From: Paenibacillus sp. SZ31
GTDB lineage: Bacteria > Bacillota > Bacilli > Paenibacillales > Paenibacillaceae
Direction: 5' to 3'
NCBI RefSeq assembly: GCF_012912005.1
Contig: NZ_JABBEA010000023.1
Coordinates: 1 to 64,000 of the forward strand
Length of the DNA stretch: 64,000 nucleotides
The notes below the pieces were generated by a model. That model was not told the DNA's origin. It saw only the letters and a list, made by a program, of their open reading frames with translations, and searched no databases. Every line of letters starts with the position of its first letter. Within the stretch, counting starts at the first letter, position 1. Positions 1-7,902 of the stretch are shown here, piece after piece. The translations under genes and the position numbers were made by a program.

Positions 1-74
1 ACACGACCGTTAAGCCCTCTAGCGCCGATGGTACTTGGACCGCAGGGTCCTGGGAGAGTAGGACGCCGCCAAGC
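1..74 (+). rRNA. rrf: 5S ribosomal RNA, 3' part only
   Basis: The first 74 bases match the 3' half of a Firmicute 5S rRNA: the conserved stretch around GCGCCGATGGTA is followed by the loop and then by GAGAGTAGGACGCCGCC. The 5' part lies outside the window. An rRNA operon directly upstream of csfB agrees with the position of rrnA in B. subtilis. The exact 3' end is estimated from the family and could be off by a base or two. Confidence 0.95.
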
Positions 75-80
75 AATTAA

Positions 81-115
81 CCACTGCCGATGTAATTCGG
101 TGGTGGTTTTTATTT
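81..115 (+). terminator. Intrinsic terminator of the rRNA operon
   Basis: CCACTGCCGA and TCGGTGGTGG form an imperfect stem around a 6-base loop and are followed by TTTTTATTTG. It sits 6 bases after the 5S end, as expected for an rRNA operon terminator. Confidence 0.8.
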
Positions 116-286
116 GTTTATATGGATTAAATATGGTAAGCGTAAGCTTTAACATGATCGTCAATTGAAGGTAACATTTTTGTTACGGATAACAGCGGCA
201 AAACCAGTATAATAGGACTATGTTAAATATGCTAAAAGTACCTGACCACAGAGCTGGAATGTGCAGCTGTGAAAAGGAGGGTGTGT

Positions 287-727
287 GTGTTAAGTTGGCG
301 GAGACTTGGACTACAATCATTTCTGTTGCTTTGTCTGACTGTTGTTCTGGCAGGATGCGGTGAAGCTTCAGGAGCTGTATGGACTTCATATGAAGGTGCG
401 GTTAACGAGAAGAGTTTCCCGGTACCTAAAGTAGCGAATAAATCTGACCAGTCCGAAAACAATTCGGATATGGATTATGTACGATATACGCTGTCTGGTA
501 TTAGTGAAAGCACTAGCTTGCCTGAGGTATATCTAGACGAGATTAAAAGCTGGGGTTGGACAGAGAGGCAAGCCAAGGGTACATCCAATGAATCCAGTAC
601 CTTGCGTGTATTTGCAAAGGAAGGACATACTGTGCATTTAGCAGTACATGATGGTTCCTTTACACTAATGGTTCCTAGAAATGATGCTACTCAAACGACA
701 GTTAAATCATTGGCTGAAGACGATTGA
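287..727 (+). CDS. Small secreted lipoprotein of unknown function
   Basis: I do not recognise this family. The 146-residue product has a basic N-terminus, a hydrophobic signal segment and a lipobox (LAGC), so it is probably anchored by a diacylglyceryl-cysteine on the outer face of the membrane. The mature part is polar, with no further membrane segment or catalytic motif that I can name. The GTG at 287 is preferred because AAAAGGAGG at 272-280 lies 6 bases upstream of it; the more upstream GTG at 269 lies before that site. A TATAAT at 208-213 could be the -10 element, but there is no good -35. A stem-loop terminator follows at 786. The gene stands alone between the rRNA operon and convergent reverse-strand DNA. 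Confidence 0.8.
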   Translation: MLSWRRLGLQSFLLLCLTVVLAGCGEASGAVWTSYEGAVNEKSFPVPKVANKSDQSENNSDMDYVRYTLSGISESTSLPEVYLDEIKSWGWTERQAKGTSNESSTLRVFAKEGHTVHLAVHDGSFTLMVPRNDATQTTVKSLAEDD

Positions 728-785
728 GCTGTTGCGAGTAAGGTTGTATATGATTAATTAACGCTGTGATGTTCCTTATATAGTA

Positions 786-820
786 AAGCTCCCATGTAAT
801 TGATCGGGGGCTTTTTTGTT
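786..820 (+). terminator. Intrinsic terminator after the lipoprotein gene
   Basis: AAGCTCCC (786-793) pairs with GGGGGCTT (806-813), including one G-T pair, and a run of T follows. Confidence 0.75.
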
Positions 821-1098
821 ATTTCGTGAAGTAGGCTGTATTAGTGATAGGAGAAATGATCGCTCGAGTAAAGCACAGTAGAGGGCATAAGAGGTACAAA
901 GGGAATAGAGCGAATGGAGTAGACCTTCTCGTACACGGATAGACGTGAGCTATTGAATGGCTGATGGAAGCGACCATAAGGAGGATAGAGCTGAGACTGA
1001 GTGAGAGATTGCTCAAGGCGTAAGTTCTACGGAACAAACGGGGGGGTTATGAGATATGTAACAACAGGCGAAAAAGAGGAGAAGAATGGAGCCTGGCG

Positions 1099-1190
1099 TG
1101 GGGATAACTCATTTAACTATACCCACTCTGTGGATAAGGAATGAGGGGGAACGATAAATAAAGGTTATCCACAGTGGATAACCTTTATTT
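1099..1190. promoter_or_regulatory. Cluster of DnaA-box-like 9-mers
   Basis: Four matches to the DnaA box TTATCCACA lie within 83 bases. 1165-1173 is a perfect match on the plus strand. 1129-1137 (TGTGGATAA) is a perfect match on the minus strand. 1099-1107 (TGGGGATAA) and 1173-1181 (AGTGGATAA) are minus-strand sites with one mismatch each. The cluster lies in a 591-base stretch (728-1318) that has no credible gene. B. subtilis is known to carry DnaA-box clusters away from oriC that titrate or respond to DnaA; a role of that kind here is inference. Two of the sites share the palindrome at 1156-1190, which could instead be a bidirectional terminator. Confidence 0.5.
1156..1190. repeat. 35-bp perfect inverted repeat
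   Basis: Arms of 17 bases (AAATAAAGGTTATCCAC and its exact reverse complement) flank a single central A. It lies between the forward lipoprotein gene and the convergent reverse-strand membrane gene. With A-rich and T-rich outer ends it could terminate transcription from both sides. It also contains a perfect DnaA box, so its function is ambiguous. Confidence 0.8.
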
Positions 1191-1318
1191 GAGCAAGTGA
1201 GACTGAGTCAATTGGACAATACGACGATCCTGTTTTGTATCAGAATATCCGAAGGGGCTCAGCCATTATGTATTACAGGTAAGTGATGTACATGTACTAT
1301 TGAATGAATGAAGGGCAA

Positions 1319-1843
1319 TTATTGCAGATAGTATGAGACATCTTGTTCATTCAATTTGATGAGTCCATCTTTGCGCTCGCGGGAGAGGACCATTACAACA
1401 TATAAGCGAGGACCCAGCAACCACAGATGCCAGAAGATCAGCGAGAGGGTGAAGGACAAGGGCGACCATATTAAACATACTGTAATGATACATAGTCCAA
1501 TCCAGCTCATGTTTAGGTGTACCCGGACAAACATACGGAAGCTGAAATGCTGATCAGGGATATAACCTAACCAGGGCATACGCAGATTCCAGCGCCAGCG
1601 TTTGGCATAAGAGGTGCGGACCAGAAGTAATATGGTTCTGGCGATGACATAATGAATCCAGATGGTGATCGGACCTGCCAGTACAAAAAAGAAGAGGCTA
1701 GTCCAGGAGAATGCGAGTAGATTGAATAAGAGCATGATGACCGGCAGACACAGATAGCTATAAATGACACTGCGGGCGATAGCCTTTTTTTTCAGAAGCC
1801 GGTATTGATAAAATGTTGCCTTATTCTCCGGTTCGGCGATCAT
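1319..1843 (-). CDS. Multi-pass membrane protein, unrecognised
   Basis: This 174-residue protein begins with a short charged segment and then has about four hydrophobic stretches: two near residues 27-70 in the N-terminal half and two near residues 113-150. A basic loop (YAKRWRWNLRMPW) separates the pairs. I see no signal for transport, catalysis or a known family. Reality of the gene is supported by a clean ribosome binding site on the reverse strand (AAGGAGG about 11 bases before the ATG) and by typical membrane-protein composition. It is the only reverse-strand gene in the first 12 kb and converges on the lipoprotein gene across the palindrome and DnaA-box region. Confidence 0.75.
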   Translation of the reverse strand: MIAEPENKATFYQYRLLKKKAIARSVIYSYLCLPVIMLLFNLLAFSWTSLFFFVLAGPITIWIHYVIARTILLLVRTSYAKRWRWNLRMPWLGYIPDQHFSFRMFVRVHLNMSWIGLCIITVCLIWSPLSFTLSLIFWHLWLLGPRLYVVMVLSRERKDGLIKLNEQDVSYYLQ

Positions 1844-2336
1844 ACGATTATATATCCTCCTTCGGATTCACGTTTGTGCGTGGTAGGTATTCGGTTCTTA
1901 CACGTGTAAAAGGGAATGAATCATGTATGTATATATGAACCTTGTATCTTACGCCATGACGATTGTACAAGATATTGAGATTCGACGGAGCTTCTCTCAG
2001 TATACTCCCGAATGCACGGACTGTCAGGCTTGATATCGTTATCATGTATTATATATCGGCTGAGATTCACAGTTTTTTTAAGGAAATTAAATATAAGTTT
2101 GAGTCAGACCAAGGAATACGTGATTTAGAGGGCAATGCGATGGAATGCAGGGTAATTGTGTAGACATAAGCAGGTGAATGCTCTTGTAGGAAGAATGAAT
2201 GTATTTTTCGGTACAGACACCCAAGAGGGGGTGGGCGAATATATATATTTTATAGAAAGAAAGCACTATGAAAATGTTTAAAATAATAGAAACTGTGCAA
2301 TACTGATAGTAAACGTAAAACAAGGTGGGATGGTTC
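1844..2336. other. Gene-free stretch upstream of csfB
   Basis: About 490 bases between the divergent membrane protein gene and csfB. It must hold promoters for both. A GTACA at 2211 and GGCGAATATA at 2234 loosely resemble a sigma-F promoter, but the spacing (18) is wrong, so I do not call it. Possible reading frames here lack ribosome binding sites. Confidence 0.4.
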
Positions 2337-2522
2337 ATGGAAGAACATGCCGAACACACATGTATTATCTGCGAGCAAAGAAAAAGAGAAGGCATTTTTA
2401 TTGTATCTGAATTCATATGTGACACTTGTGAAGCAGAAATGGTTCATACCGATGCGCAGGATGCCAAGTACAATTATTTTATCAATCAGATGAAACAGAT
2501 TTGGGTACAAAAGAACGCATAA
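2337..2522 (+). CDS. csfB: Anti-sigma factor CsfB (Gin)
   Basis: This 61-residue protein matches the CsfB/Gin family: a CxxC (TCIICEQ) near residue 10 and a second CxxC (FICDTCE) about 18 residues later form a small zinc-binding module, followed by a short helix-like tail. CsfB is made in the B. subtilis forespore, where it binds sigma-G and prevents its early activity; it also inhibits sigma-E. The ATG at 2337 was chosen because AAGGTGG at 2322-2328 sits 8 bases ahead; a GTG at 2325 would overlap that site. The position after a 5S gene and before a yaaO-like gene agrees with B. subtilis, although xpaC and yaaN, which I recall lying between them there, are absent. Confidence 0.9.
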   Translation: MEEHAEHTCIICEQRKREGIFIVSEFICDTCEAEMVHTDAQDAKYNYFINQMKQIWVQKNA

Positions 2523-2582
2523 TGAATGTTGCTATAGAAGTAGAAGCTAAACATCGCATTGCAATGATGCTGATGTGTATAG

Positions 2583-2601
2583 AGGCCCAATGGGCCTTTT
2601 T
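2583..2601 (+). terminator. Intrinsic terminator of csfB
   Basis: AGGCCC-AAT-GGGCCT followed by a T run. Confidence 0.85.
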
Positions 2602-2778
2602 CTGTTTTTAAGAGGAGAGATTGTCTTGTCTGCCATGCAAGGAAGGCGTATGCTGATATAATGATATAGGAAATTTGCAGTAACGCGTGTGAAGATGGGG
2701 AAGAAGGGCGTTGCATAGATTAGGATGCATTTTGGAACGCATCGGGCGCACATAATATATGTACAGGATGGTTACTTC

Positions 2779-4605
2779 ATGGATCATAAAAATAAAGCAA
2801 GTAGAGCCCCTTTATATGAAGCGTTGCTTACGTATCGTGATTCGAAGCAGCGTTCTTTTCATGTGCCTGGGCATAAGAATGGACAAGCTTACCGACAGTT
2901 GGTGGAAGAAGCAGAAGCAGGACAATTTCCTGTTAAGGATATCGTTAATGAGGAATACCAGCAAAACGGAGAGACTCAGAGGGATGCAGGAAAAAATGCT
3001 ACCCATAGGGTAGAGCGTGTCAGTTCGGTGGATGAACATGGGGCTGATCTGGGGAGTGGGGAACATTTTGGCGCTGATGGTGCTCACTCGGAATTAGAAC
3101 TGGTACCGGTGCGTTCATTTCTGGAGATGATGGAGATTGATGTTACGGAGATTACGGGCACGGATGATTTGCATCATCCGGAAGGTGTGATCCAGGAAGC
3201 GCAGGAGCTTGCCGCAGATTGTTTTGGCGCTGAGGAGAGTTTTTTTCTTGTGGGAGGCAGTACGGCGGGTAATCTTTCTCTATTGCTAACCGTGTGCGCT
3301 GAGCCGAACAGTATTGTCCTGGTACAACGGAATGTACACAAATCCGTTATTCACGGTTTAATGCTGGCAGGCGCAAGAGCTGTGTTTCTGGAGCCGTGGG
3401 TTGATCCTGCGTCTGGACTTGCGGTCATGCCGTCGGTGGAGACGGTTCAGGCTGCTGTCCAGTCCTACCCTGAGGCAAAGGGCATGTTAGTCACGTTGCC
3501 CAATTATTACGGCATGGGCGCAGATCTGACGCCCATAGCCGAGGTATGCCACGCTGCTGGCATGCCATTGCTCGTGGATGAAGCGCATGGCGCGCATTAT
3601 GGGCAGCATCCGGAGCTGCCTGTCTCTGCACTGTCGTGCGGAGCAGACGGTGTAGTGCAGTCGACGCATAAGATGCTGACGGCCTTCACCATGGGTGCCA
3701 TGCTGCACATTCAGGGACCACTGTTAAACCGGTCCCTATTAAGGCAGCGCCTGGCCATGGTGCAAAGCTCAAGCCCATCATACCCGGTGATGGCTTCGCT
3801 TGATCTGGCGCGCCGGCTGCTGCACGTGCAGGGAGCGAACACCTTCACGGCGGGGCTCGCCGCCGTGAATGCCTTTAAGCGCGGCCTCGCGGAGCTGCCA
3901 CGCTTTCAGTTGCTGCAGCCTACACAGCCGCTGCAGCAAGAACCACCAGCCGGAACAGCGAAGCCGGCTGGCATACCCGTGTCCGCTGGGCAGCAGACAC
4001 GGAAGGGCCTGACCGCGGCGGCGATGCCAGCTGCCGCGGGGTACACCGCTCAGGACCCATTTAAGGCCGTCATTTATGACGGCACAGGGGTGCTGAGCGG
4101 TTATGGGCTACAGGAGCAGCTCGAAGCATGCGGCTGTGTGCCTGAGATGAGCGACGAACGGTACGTCGTCTTGCTCTTCAGCCTGGGCTCAACGGTGCAA
4201 GATGCCCAGCACCTGTTGCAGGCTTTACACCATATCAGCTCTGCCAATGGGCATGAGCTGAACCAATCCAATACAGAGCCATCGCAACAGATTGCGAAAG
4301 GTTCGGCACATTATATTTCCACGTGGAACAATTTACAAGAAACCACTCGCTACTCGGAACCGATCTCATTTACACTGCAACCGATTGCGGAGACGGATAC
4401 GATCAATGTCCCTATAGAAGAAAGTGTGGGCTGTCGATCAGCCGAGATGGTAGTTCCGTATCCTCCAGGGATTCCGCTTGTATATCCGGGTGAACGCCTA
4501 AGTTCATCGATGGTGGCTCGTATACAACTCCTGCGGGATGAGGGTGCAAAGTTTCACGGGGTATCAGATGCATCTCTACAGTCATTAAAGGTCATGAAAG
4601 ATTGA
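2779..4605 (+). CDS. Orn/Lys/Arg decarboxylase family protein (YaaO-like)
   Basis: This is a PLP-dependent fold-type I enzyme of the ornithine/lysine/arginine decarboxylase family, probably cytoplasmic and involved in polyamine-related amino acid decarboxylation; the substrate cannot be read from sequence. Family signatures are FHVPGHK near the N-terminus, ITGTDDLHHPEG, LVGGSTAGN, LLVDEAHGAHYG, and STHKMLTAFTMGA, whose lysine should bind PLP. At 608 residues it is longer than the roughly 480 of YaaO. The excess comes from a polar insertion after KDIVNEEYQ (codons around 2960-3100) and an Ala/Pro-rich, GC-rich insertion around 3920-4060 (QEPPAGTAKPAG and following). The ATG at 2779 follows AGGATGG at about 7 bases and gives the expected short N-terminus; an in-frame ATG at 2725 is less likely. 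I know of YaaO only as a homologue, so the specific reaction is inference. Confidence 0.85.
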   Translation: MDHKNKASRAPLYEALLTYRDSKQRSFHVPGHKNGQAYRQLVEEAEAGQFPVKDIVNEEYQQNGETQRDAGKNATHRVERVSSVDEHGADLGSGEHFGADGAHSELELVPVRSFLEMMEIDVTEITGTDDLHHPEGVIQEAQELAADCFGAEESFFLVGGSTAGNLSLLLTVCAEPNSIVLVQRNVHKSVIHGLMLAGARAVFLEPWVDPASGLAVMPSVETVQAAVQSYPEAKGMLVTLPNYYGMGADLTPIAEVCHAAGMPLLVDEAHGAHYGQHPELPVSALSCGADGVVQSTHKMLTAFTMGAMLHIQGPLLNRSLLRQRLAMVQSSSPSYPVMASLDLARRLLHVQGANTFTAGLAAVNAFKRGLAELPRFQLLQPTQPLQQEPPAGTAKPAGIPVSAGQQTRKGLTAAAMPAAAGYTAQDPFKAVIYDGTGVLSGYGLQEQLEACGCVPEMSDERYVVLLFSLGSTVQDAQHLLQALHHISSANGHELNQSNTEPSQQIAKGSAHYISTWNNLQETTRYSEPISFTLQPIAETDTINVPIEESVGCRSAEMVVPYPPGIPLVYPGERLSSSMVARIQLLRDEGAKFHGVSDASLQSLKVMKD

Positions 4606-4761
4606 AGAGAACATGAAATATCTGAATGTATTCACCCATAGGTATTCTATATAACCAATACGGATAGCAATACCTGACCCTACATATGTGAGGGTCTCTT
4701 GGTCATTAATCTACTTGCTAGTTCAACTTATATAGATAGACATAAGAAAGAAGGGACCACT

Positions 4762-5190
4762 TTGGGTATTCCGCTAAAAAAATATACAGGAATAGTCCTG
4801 CAAGTTTTGTTGATGTACGGTTTTTATTGGATAGGAAACTTGATTCAAGGTCTATTACATCTGCCGTTAACAGGTAGTATTGTGGGCATGCTGGTATTGT
4901 TTATCGCCATTCAACTGGGATGGATCAAAATGAGTTGGGGAGAAGAAGGATCAACGTGGCTTCAGTCGCATTTGCAATTATTATTCATCCCGCCTACTGT
5001 GGGCATTATTAATCATTTTGATTTTTTTAGAGCGAACACCTTGTTATTGGTTCTGGGTTTGATCATTAGCACATTAATCACATGTCTGATATCTGCCAAA
5101 TTAAGTGAGTGGCTCATGACATGGAGATCGTCTCATTCAGGTAAAAAGGAGGCGATCACTTGTCAGCATTCATCCTCGGAATTGGAATGA
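4762..5190 (+). CDS. lrgA: CidA/LrgA family holin-like protein
   Basis: This 142-residue membrane protein has four hydrophobic segments and the family hallmarks LPLTGSIVGML near residue 40 and LLFIPPTVGII near residue 80. CidA/LrgA proteins act with LrgB/CidB in murein hydrolase control, programmed lysis and export of small metabolites such as pyruvate; which applies here is unknown. A TTG at 4762 with GAAGGG 6 bases upstream gives a normal N-terminus; an upstream TTG at 4699 lacks a ribosome binding site. Its last 31 bases overlap lrgB, so the pair is translationally coupled. A LytSR regulator is not present nearby. Confidence 0.88.
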   Translation: MGIPLKKYTGIVLQVLLMYGFYWIGNLIQGLLHLPLTGSIVGMLVLFIAIQLGWIKMSWGEEGSTWLQSHLQLLFIPPTVGIINHFDFFRANTLLLVLGLIISTLITCLISAKLSEWLMTWRSSHSGKKEAITCQHSSSELE

Positions 5191-5852
5191 TCGCGCTAAC
5201 CATCGCTGTATATATTCCAGCCACTCGTCTATATAAACGGCTGAAATGGCCTATACTTATGCCTGTACTCACAACGACTGCCATCCTGATTCTGATCTTG
5301 GTGATTTCCGGTATAAAGCTGGATACGTATATGCTGGGTGGCAAATGGATACAGGAGCTTTTGGGACCAGCAGTCGTATCGCTCGCTTTCCCCTTGTCCA
5401 GACATCTACATGTGCTGAAGCAAAATATCATTCCAATTGTGGGTGGAACGATCGGAGGCAGTATTACAGGTATAGCCACAGGCGCTTTAATCGCCATTCT
5501 GCTCGGCTATCCTCAAGAGATGGTCATCGCTTTATTGCCAAAATCCGTGACAACTCCTGTAGCTATTCAACTTGCAGATCAGGTCGGAGGGAATGCCTCA
5601 TTTACATCGCTGTTTGTGATGATTGCAGGTTTCTCAGGGATATTACTAGGGCCGATGCTGTTGAAATGGGCCAAGGTTCGTAGTGAACATGCCTATGGAA
5701 TCGGACTGGGTTCAGCATCTCATGCCCTCGGCATGGCAAGGTCTTTCGAATATGGAGAGAATGCGGTAGCCCTCAGCTCGGTATCCATGATTGTCAGTGC
5801 CATTGCTGGATCCATCATGCTTCCGTTATGGGTATGGATCATCTACGGTTGA
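5160..5852 (+). CDS. lrgB: CidB/LrgB family membrane protein
   Basis: This 230-residue protein has at least six hydrophobic segments and the LrgB signatures LLGPAVVSLAFPL, LPKSVTTPVAI and GLGSASHALGMARSFEYG. It is the usual partner of LrgA in an antiholin-like or metabolite exporter pair. The start is the TTG at 5160 after AAGGAGG at about 5147-5153, inside the end of lrgA. I recall no equivalent pair at this place in B. subtilis, so this looks like an insertion between the yaaO-like gene and tmk. No clear terminator follows; 216 bases separate it from tmk. Confidence 0.92.
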   Translation: MSAFILGIGMIALTIAVYIPATRLYKRLKWPILMPVLTTTAILILILVISGIKLDTYMLGGKWIQELLGPAVVSLAFPLSRHLHVLKQNIIPIVGGTIGGSITGIATGALIAILLGYPQEMVIALLPKSVTTPVAIQLADQVGGNASFTSLFVMIAGFSGILLGPMLLKWAKVRSEHAYGIGLGSASHALGMARSFEYGENAVALSSVSMIVSAIAGSIMLPLWVWIIYG

Positions 5853-6068
5853 ACGTTTACTTTGTTGTTCACCTTGGAGTAACTGCCGACCTATAGTATT
5901 ATAGAAAGAAAACAAGCATGTATTATTTTTGTGTTATTAATACGTACTGGTGTAGCTGTTGTTATACACCTCTGGGCGGGGGATATCATATCCTGTAGCA
6001 AGAGGGTCTAAACATATGTGTTACGGCAGCAATAGATGCAATTATCGACATAGAAAGCAGGGAAGCAT

Positions 6069-6716
6069 ATGCAGGGCAGAGGTAAATTCATTACGCTGGA
6101 AGGGGGAGAGGGTTCCGGTAAAACAACGATGATCGGTAGAGTAGGTTCTTATTTTGAAGAACGGGGTATACCTTACGTAGTTACGCGAGAGCCTGGAGGA
6201 ATTGAGATTGCGGAGAAAATACGTTCCATTATCCTGGACCCTCTTCATACGGCAATGGATGCTCGAACCGAAGCGCTATTGTATGCAGCCGCACGTAGTC
6301 AGCATCTGGCGGAGAAGGTAGAGCCTGCACTGAAAGCTGGAAAAGCAGTCATCTGTGACCGATTTGTCGATAGCAGTCTGGTCTATCAAGGATACGCCCG
6401 TGGACTCGGGATAGAGAATGTATGGGCCATTAATCGCTTTGCAATTGGTGATCTCATGCCGGATGTGACCTTATATCTGGACATCGAGCCCGAAGTGGGG
6501 CTTGCCCGTATTGACGCTCATGATGGCCGCGAAGTGAACCGTCTGGATCTGGAAAATCTGGAGTTTCATCGTAAAGTGCGAGAGGGTTACTTCCTATTAA
6601 AAGAGCAGTTCCCGGAACGAATCAGAGTTATCGATGCTTCCATGAAGCAGGAGGCTGTCTTGGCAGCAATGATTTTGTCGCTGGAGACAGGGATTTTGAA
6701 GGATTTTGACGAGTAA
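6069..6716 (+). CDS. tmk: Thymidylate kinase
   Basis: This enzyme phosphorylates dTMP to dTDP with ATP, an essential step in dTTP synthesis. The 215-residue product has the P-loop GGEGSGKTT (residues 12-20), the EPGG motif (41-44) that contacts substrate, and the DR dyad (D97-R98) followed by SSLVYQG. Length is normal for the family. The ATG at 6069 follows GGGAAG. It opens the tmk-darA-yaaR-holB-ricT-yabA block, whose order is the same as in B. subtilis. Confidence 0.97.
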   Translation: MQGRGKFITLEGGEGSGKTTMIGRVGSYFEERGIPYVVTREPGGIEIAEKIRSIILDPLHTAMDARTEALLYAAARSQHLAEKVEPALKAGKAVICDRFVDSSLVYQGYARGLGIENVWAINRFAIGDLMPDVTLYLDIEPEVGLARIDAHDGREVNRLDLENLEFHRKVREGYFLLKEQFPERIRVIDASMKQEAVLAAMILSLETGILKDFDE

Positions 6717-6777
6717 TTGTCTAATATATAGACAGGGCATTTGATAAAGGTGCTTATTCTGAAGGAGGTTATGCAGG

Positions 6778-7107
6778 ATGAAACTGATTGTTGCGATTAT
6801 ACAGGATAAAGACAGCAACCGATTATCCAGTGCATTGGTCAAAGCAAACTTTCGGGCAACCAAGTTGGCCAGTACGGGTGGATTTTTGAAGGCAGGCAAC
6901 ACGACGTTTATGATCGGTGTCGATGATGGTCAAGTCGAGTCCGTAATGAACGTCATTCGCAGCAGCTGTAAGGTTCGTGAACAGCTCGTGACTCCGGTCA
7001 CACCGATGAGTGGAACAACCGACTCTTACCTGCCGCTACCTGTTGAAGTTCAAGTAGGTGGAGCTACTGTATTTGTTCTCCCGGTAGATCGCTTCGAACA
7101 TTTTTAA
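6778..7107 (+). CDS. darA: Cyclic-di-AMP receptor DarA (PII-like)
   Basis: DarA (YaaQ, PstA) is a trimeric PII-like protein that binds c-di-AMP; its downstream partner is not settled. The 109-residue product shows the binding signature STGGFL (residues 32-37) and GNTTF (40-44), and the C-terminal PVDRFEHF. GAAGGAGG lies just upstream of the ATG. The gene always travels with tmk and holB in Bacilli. The same window also contains a c-di-AMP riboswitch at 15435, so two c-di-AMP sensing elements lie within 9 kb. Confidence 0.95.
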   Translation: MKLIVAIIQDKDSNRLSSALVKANFRATKLASTGGFLKAGNTTFMIGVDDGQVESVMNVIRSSCKVREQLVTPVTPMSGTTDSYLPLPVEVQVGGATVFVLPVDRFEHF

Positions 7108-7449
7108 TTAAACCTTTTGCATGGATCCCATGAGGGTCTTTCATTATCGATAGCATGTTGGAAACGATGGATGCAAGAAGAGTTAACAGAGTTCGTGCGT
7201 GCCACTTACGGAACGCCTTTCTTGATCAGAAGAATGGGCACACTTTTCCCGGATGAACATTTCCTAGCTGGGGAATGCTCATCCGGGAAGAAGTTGACTA
7301 CAAACAAAAAAGACCTTGATGGTGATGTGTATCTACCATTATATATAGAGTGTGACCAGCATATATAAAAGCCTCATCCTCACGCACAGGCGCAACGCGC
7401 ACTGTGCTGATGGGCGATTGGCCAACTATGATAGAAAGCGGGCGTATCC
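7108..7449. other. Gene-free stretch between darA and yaaR
   Basis: About 340 bases without a credible gene. A possible 83-codon frame from a TTG at 7117 has no ribosome binding site and resembles nothing I know. The main structure is the long hairpin at 7246-7289. Confidence 0.5.
7246..7289. repeat. Long imperfect hairpin without T-run
   Basis: TTCCCGGATGA (7246-7256) pairs with TCATCCGGGAA (7279-7289). After a single A/C mismatch the stem continues for about 7 more pairs to a small loop near TAGCT. Neither strand has a T-run directly after the stem, so it is not a standard terminator. It could be an RNA processing site or regulatory hairpin in the darA-yaaR transcript. Confidence 0.6.
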
Positions 7450-7893
7450 ATGAAAATCAATCCTGGATTCAGACCGATTCAGAGCGGGATCAGTTCTACT
7501 GATTCAGGTTCCAAACCGGTTCAATCCAAAAATTTCTCTGATATGATGAACCACCAGGGGGAACGAGCCTCACAAGCTGAACTGAATCGCCGGTTTAGTG
7601 AAATCCAGCTTCAGGGCGATCGCTTGGCACGTTCCATGACGATTCGTGAACTGAAGGCGTATAAGCAACTTGTTAAAAGGTTCCTGGAAGAGACCGTTCG
7701 TCGCGGTGTATCCATGAAAGAGACAAGGGGTTGGGATCGTCGTGGCAGAGGCAAGCGGTACAAGCTGATTGATGAAATTGACTCCGCTCTGTTATCCATG
7801 GCTGATGAACTGCTGGATACAGAAGAAGGAAAAATCTCTCTATTACAACAAGTAGGCGAAATTCGGGGGATGCTTATTAATTTAAGCTTCTGA
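7450..7893 (+). CDS. yaaR: YaaR family protein (DUF327)
   Basis: A 147-residue cytoplasmic, charged and mainly helical protein of the YaaR/DUF327 family, whose function is not established. Recognisable features are the disordered polar N-terminus, the segment SMTIRELKAYKQLVKRFLEE, and the C-terminal LLQQVGEIRGMLINLSF. It starts at an ATG after GAAAGCGGG and lies 9 bases upstream of holB, so it is cotranscribed with the replication gene. Confidence 0.9.
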   Translation: MKINPGFRPIQSGISSTDSGSKPVQSKNFSDMMNHQGERASQAELNRRFSEIQLQGDRLARSMTIRELKAYKQLVKRFLEETVRRGVSMKETRGWDRRGRGKRYKLIDEIDSALLSMADELLDTEEGKISLLQQVGEIRGMLINLSF

Positions 7894-7902
7894 GGAGGAA
7901 GT

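Noticed and set aside
1963..2163. 66-codon frame upstream of csfB
   Set aside because: TTG start without ribosome binding site and no recognisable protein pattern.
2211..2243. Possible sigma-F promoter of csfB (GTACA and GGCGAATATA)
   Set aside because: Spacing of 18 instead of about 15 and a mismatch in the -10.
7117..7368. 83-codon frame between darA and yaaR
   Set aside because: TTG start without a ribosome binding site, no recognisable protein features, and it contains the long hairpin at 7246-7289.
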